Shown here piece after piece: positions 21,189-24,955 of a DNA stretch of 24,955 nt. Origin of the DNA: Saccoglossus kowalevskii (lineage: Eukaryota; Hemichordata; Enteropneusta; Harrimaniidae). The DNA lies in the NCBI RefSeq assembly GCF_000003605.2, contig NW_003113981.1, positions 45,785-70,739 of the forward strand. Direction: 5' to 3'. Below the pieces are notes generated by a model. It was not told the origin of the DNA. It saw nothing but the letters and a program-made list of their open reading frames with translations, and searched no databases. Positions within the stretch are counted from its first letter, which is position 1. The number at the start of each line of letters is the position of its first letter. The position numbers and the translations under genes are program-made.

Positions 21189-22030
21189 TTATATATAGTC
21201 TTTAATATAGAAAATTAATTTATCAAAAATGCTAAGAATGAAAGAATCATTACTTGAAACAATAGTAAGAAATAATTCATCATTGCTAAAATCTTCCAAC
21301 TTGAGGGCATACATGTACAGGGCTGCTAAGAATCTAGATCTATGTTCTTTGATTTGGCAATTATTACAATATAAAATATAATGCTTCTCATCCCCTACTT
21401 CATTGCATTCATGGAGATTACATAGCCTGTTTTCCTGCAAATGCCTTTATGTCTACCGGAAGAGAATATGCGGAAGTTCTAAATTTAGTATAAGCTATTC
21501 TATTCTATGATTTTTATTTTTAATTTTTTCTAATGTTAAAATTCCAAATTGTCTTTAGAACACCTGTAATAGTCTAGCTTACAATTGTTCAACAAATTGT
21601 TTTTCCACTTCATGCGGTACACAAATTTGAGCTTATCTTTAAAAGTATCACTTTAAAAGTATCACACAAATTATTCTGATATGAGTCTGAATTAGTTAGA
21701 TCTGTTATGACTAGTAATTTGTGGATAAAGTTAAGCCATGGGTCATGCAAAAAAGTTTTGGATTCTTCATAGGCTGCATCAATGATAGAATTGTTTTTTA
21801 CATACTAGTCTTTGATAATATTTCATAACTGAAACACAAATATCCAATATAAGTTAATATTAACTAATTCCTATGCACATCCAGAACTCTTTTACAGAAT
21901 TTAATGTGAAGTGTTTCTGGAATTAATTTATCTGAGAAAAGTTTTGTTTCAAAATTGCAATTGTCGGCTGTACATTTATTTTTACCAGACCCCCTGTAGA
22001 TGTTCAGCATAACCCCTCCCCACACATCAG
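21189..22030 (-). mobile_element. decayed LINE ORF2 C-terminal region
   Basis: On the minus strand, successive blocks in shifting frames follow the C-terminal order of a non-LTR retrotransposon: DVWGGVMLN; ETLHIKFCKRVLDVHRN then a stop (family pattern LHLKFCKxxLGVxxxTxN); DPWLNFIHKLL; FVYRMKWKNNLLNNCKLDYY; KFRTSAYSLPVDIK; RLCNLHECNEVGDEKHYILY followed by C, R and L residues of the final zinc-like block; stop at 21189. At least three frameshifts are seen: near 21445, at a 14-bp tandem duplication (21637-21664), and near 21800. The reverse transcriptase core is absent, so this is a 5'-truncated dead copy. The clade is not assigned. Confidence 0.75.
21637..21664. repeat. 14-bp tandem duplication inside the LINE
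   Basis: CTTTAAAAGTATCA occurs twice in direct succession. Because 14 is not a multiple of 3, it shifts the LINE reading frame, which is otherwise continuous on either side. Confidence 0.9.
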
Positions 22031-22451
22031 TGAGATAAAAAACAAGTTACTGGAACAGAAAGTTCCTTGGCGACTAGCAACTGGAGAAACAATATTTATG
22101 TACGAGTACTGCTTGATTAAAACACACAGATTTGTTGTAGTGTAATATTATGATATAATATGTGTTTACAATACCAATAGCCACTGTTTCTTCACATTAA
22201 AATGCAGATGCAACTTTTACACTACATTACTTAAGACCCTGATTATTCAAATATGATCTTTAAAATGTAATTATCTTAAGCCATGATTATGAATAATATT
22301 TGATCTAGCAGTGGTGTGGCTAGTACCTTTCTACTATACAGGTACAACCATTTACCTATGGTTCTCATTTCTCATTCCACTGCAATGTTTGGCTACAAGG
22401 CAGACCTTTCTACAAGGTAGACCTACAAGGCAGAAAAAAAACTGTTAACAA
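22031..22451. other. non-coding; short CTACAAGG repeats at 22391-22433
   Basis: CTACAAGG(C/T)AG(A)CC recurs three times at 22391-22433, just before the hairpin repeats. Nothing else was recognised. Confidence 0.5.
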
Positions 22452-22985
22452 ATTTTGAAAAAACAAGATGGCTGCCAGTTGGTCATTTTGGATTCGAACA
22501 CAAAACAAATCATCAAGGACATGTATCTCAACATAAACAATGCTCAAATTAGAACAAAAAAAGACAAATCCTATTGCAGAAATCAAATTTTCAAAAAACA
22601 AGATAGATGCCAGTCGATCATCTTTGGTCTGATTATAGAACAAACTGATATGAACATGTATTCCTATATTCATGATGTATGTGCCAAATATGATTGAAAA
22701 AGGTCCAAAAGCCTTGGTGATATAGTTGTACGATCAAAAATAAATATGGCCGTCAGTCGGCTCCAATTGTACAACAAATTTTCGTGGACATGTAATCTAA
22801 AACGTACAATACATGTACCAAATTTTACACAAAAAACTGACAAAGCGTGCATAAGATACCACATTTTCAAAAAACAAAATGACCGCCAATCGGCCATCTT
22901 TGATCCGATCATAAAACGAATTGTCATAGACATGTATCTGTATATGTAACAAATTTGAACAAAAACTGACAAAGCGTGCATATCA
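22452..22985. repeat. diverged tandem repeat (about 136 bp, 4 copies) with a hairpin in each unit
   Basis: Units start near 22452, 22587, 22727 and 22863. Each opens with an (A)TTTT(G/C)AAAAAACAA-type run, then an imperfect inverted repeat around CAAAATGGCCGCCAGTCGG and CCATTTTG (stem CAAAATGGCCG against CGGCCATTTTG, five-base loop). Next come GACATGTATCT about 45 bases later and, in the last two units, ACTGACAAAGCGTGCATA. Copies are strongly diverged. The array could be a small satellite or part of a transposon; no ORF is conserved between copies. The AAGATGGC(C/T)GCC core resembles a YY1 site. Confidence 0.75.
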
Positions 22986-24116
22986 TCACTGGGCAAAATC
23001 GTTGATATACGATTGATATACGCAGATATGCATTTTGTATATATTCACGGTATATGTTCAGTATACGCAGATATGATTACGTATACATATCGTGGAAAAT
23101 ACGTACATAGGCGCTACGTATTTCTTTCACCAATGCTCCGCTTGGGTGGCACGCAGCGTATACTTACGTGTTTTACATGCATTCTTGTAATACAATCTAC
23201 GTTGTTTTACGAAGTCTGTATATTTACGCATACGTGGAGAATACTGTGATTGGTGCTTATTTTATATTTTCACTATGTGGCCATCACAGAAGTCATGGAA
23301 ACAGAACAACATATCATGTTTTACCTTTATTCAACAAAATCTTAATTTTAACTTTATTTATTGTCATAAATACAACATTGAATCACTACAGTGACTTTCA
23401 TAGTCACATACATCTACTGTTTACTGCAGCGAGAATTGCAAAAAAATAATTCCTATTGTTTAGAAGCCTATTTATACTTGGGTCACGACGACCCTTTTCC
23501 GAATCTGTCTGTAAACTTGAATTTTTTTATCAGGTTTCATTTATAAATGTAAATAAACGTTTGTCTCTTACTATCATTTGAATTTCTAAATACATTTTAT
23601 TAGAAATTTCCCGGAGTATGTCCCGTTTTCAATAGTCTATGGTGTATGTGAGAAATACACCAATGTGCAGTCTCTCGTTCGGGTACTAGTATATGTATTC
23701 ACTTCAGCTTTGTGGTAGAATGTCTAACAATTCTTTGCGTGAACATTTGCGGGCGTCCGTAGAACCACGGACCTACTCCATGGTTGAACACTGTCCAAAA
23801 TATTAAGGGCGCAATATACTGGTTGGACGTTATGATTATGGGCTGAGTTGGAACCGTCGTTTTGATAGTCACTAACAAATCAAACACTTTGTTTTTAGTA
23901 CGTACAGAATAGTAAAATAAGAAATATCTGTATTACTGGTGGAAATCGAACGAATAATCGAACGTGATGAAACTGAGAGATGTCGAATTTCACAATCGCA
24001 TTAGTATTTCACACCCCTACTAACAAAATGCTACAAGCTAACGTGACTTTTAACCACATAAGTGACGAGCCCTTTTGAAATCATTTACGTAATTGTTGCA
24101 TTAATCCAGGAACAAG
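22986..24116. other. non-coding; minor repeats and a small hairpin
   Basis: TATACGCAGATATG occurs twice at about 23019 and 23059 in an AT/TA-rich stretch. A perfect 7-bp stem with a 9-base loop lies at 23640-23662 (TGGTGTA / TACACCA). GGGTC-ACGAC-GACCC near 23480 is another short hairpin. No gene was recognised. Confidence 0.5.
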
Positions 24117-24347
24117 ATGTCCCATTTCCATCGTAGTTGTCGATTGTCTGACGTTCAGGCTGATCTCAAAAACTCCCCTGATATGTTCAGCCCCATCTCA
24201 TCTTCACCAAGTCGAAGTTCATTCGGAAGTTTTGATAGATGTCGCTCACAGTCTTCAAGCACCTTGGATCACAAAAATATGCGATCTTTAATTAACGCGT
24301 TTTCATGGCCAGTCATGTGTGTTCACTACTCCGTCATGAATAGCTAG
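24117..24347 (+). CDS. Ser-rich 76-codon ORF, possible exon
   Basis: The ATG at 24117 has a fair start context (AACAAGATGT) and a splice-acceptor-like ATTAATCCAG just before it. The peptide is rich in Ser, Asp and Pro (SPDMFSPISSSPSRSSFGSF), as in disordered N-terminal regions of kinases or scaffold proteins. It ends in TAG without a good donor. No family is recognised, and chance is quite possible. Confidence 0.2.
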   Translation: MSHFHRSCRLSDVQADLKNSPDMFSPISSSPSRSSFGSFDRCRSQSSSTLDHKNMRSLINAFSWPVMCVHYSVMNS

Positions 24348-24602
24348 TTTTGGCACAATTAATACCGATATAGATATAAAAACATTGAAACTATTCTTAT
24401 AAGGAAGTATATCATCAACAGAAATACTTTCAATAATCGAAAAAAAAACATTACAGTGAAGTTATCAACAGTTTCCAGCTCCGTAAAACTACACACGTCC
24501 ATAACAACAAGATGGCTGCCAAGAACAAAAAACTCAGCTTTAATACCAGGAATACAACAAACCAAAACGGACAACCCGTTCTACAAAATATGGGGATTTT
24601 AT

Positions 24603-24955
24603 CTACGAATCAGACTCTGATCTGAACAAGGAATAATACTCTTTGCCCTGATTGCAGACTCTACAAATTCCATTACCCCTGTAATTTTTCCATCCCATTT
24701 TGTTACTTTCAAGATCTAAAGAGTTTGACCTAGTTTTAAAGACAAGGGAGATACCATGATGATCATAAGGATCCATTATGTAATTTTCTTTTTTAATGTT
24801 TTTTTTAACCAACAGTAGTGTTTTAATGATTTCATCTTCTCTAATTTTTTTGTAAACATGTTTATTTCATTTTCTTTACTGATTTTGATAAAACGTCTTA
24901 TCCATTTTGGATTTTGGGGTATTTCATTTCCATAGATATGATCCATGCCATTAGT
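24603..24955 (-). mobile_element. LINE ORF2 C-terminus, running off the window edge
   Basis: The minus strand is open from the window edge to a TAG at 24603. It reads, in order, IYGNEIPQNPKWIRRFIK, a lysine-rich helix (FTKKLEKMKSLKHYCWLKK), KENYIMDPYDHHG, LVFKTRSNSLDL, WKNYRGNGICRVCNQG and EYYSLFRSESDS. The order Lys-rich helix, (L/V)F(K)xRT(R)(S/N)xSL, then CxxC matches the C-terminal region of a LINE or related retroelement reverse-transcriptase protein. The final His and Cys of the zinc-like block are missing, so it is decayed or truncated at the 3' end. Its wording differs from the elements at 18.9 and 21.2 kb, so it probably belongs to another family. Confidence 0.6.

Noticed and set aside
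24500-24650. Short plus-strand frames including KRTTRSTKYGDFIYESDSD
   Set aside because: The frame is under 30 codons between stops and lies partly antisense to the LINE end; the gag-like look is too weak to support.

Overview
This window looks like nuclear DNA of an AT-rich invertebrate animal. It has one intron-bearing Wnt gene with canonical GT-AG splice sites, a 4 kb tandem satellite, long non-coding stretches and several decayed LINE-type retroelements. No prokaryotic, viral or organellar gene organisation is visible. Wnt11 together with L2/CR1-like LINE relics would fit a lophotrochozoan or an invertebrate deuterostome, but the species cannot be fixed from the sequence alone.

Layout. 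Bases 1-63 may be the end of a coding exon. Bases about 230-4287 are a satellite of about 65 copies of a 62-bp unit, with higher-order copies inside it. Bases 4288-9300 are mostly non-coding but hold a possible 52-residue secreted peptide (4568-4726), a minus-strand ORF resembling a degenerate tyrosine-kinase C-lobe (6121-6563), a perfect 45-bp tandem duplication (6995-7084) and a relic of a LINE endonuclease domain (7958-8190). Bases 9745-15563 carry a complete five-exon Wnt11 gene on the plus strand (358 residues). A TATA-like box lies 400 bp upstream, and a decayed L2/CR1-like LINE sits in sense orientation in the last intron. From 15.6 to 18.9 kb I recognise no gene. From 18.9 kb to the end the window is dominated by minus-strand LINE 3' ends (18941-19440, 21189-22030, 24603-24955), a hairpin-bearing tandem repeat (22452-22985) and one ORF shaped like the start of a type II membrane protein (20044-20448).

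The only gene that can be named with confidence is Wnt11, a secreted, lipid-modified signalling ligand. Its first coding exon, carrying the signal peptide, is hidden under a longer open frame in the wrong phase. It is identified by the donor site TGG-CT|GTAAGT, whose phase exactly matches the next exon and restores the IQW-L-A-L junction typical of Wnt11. The satellite is notable because nearly every unit carries a palindromic homeodomain-type CTAATTAG, an E-box CATATG and a POU-octamer-like ATGCA(A/G)AT, and the array starts 9.5 kb upstream of the Wnt11 start codon.
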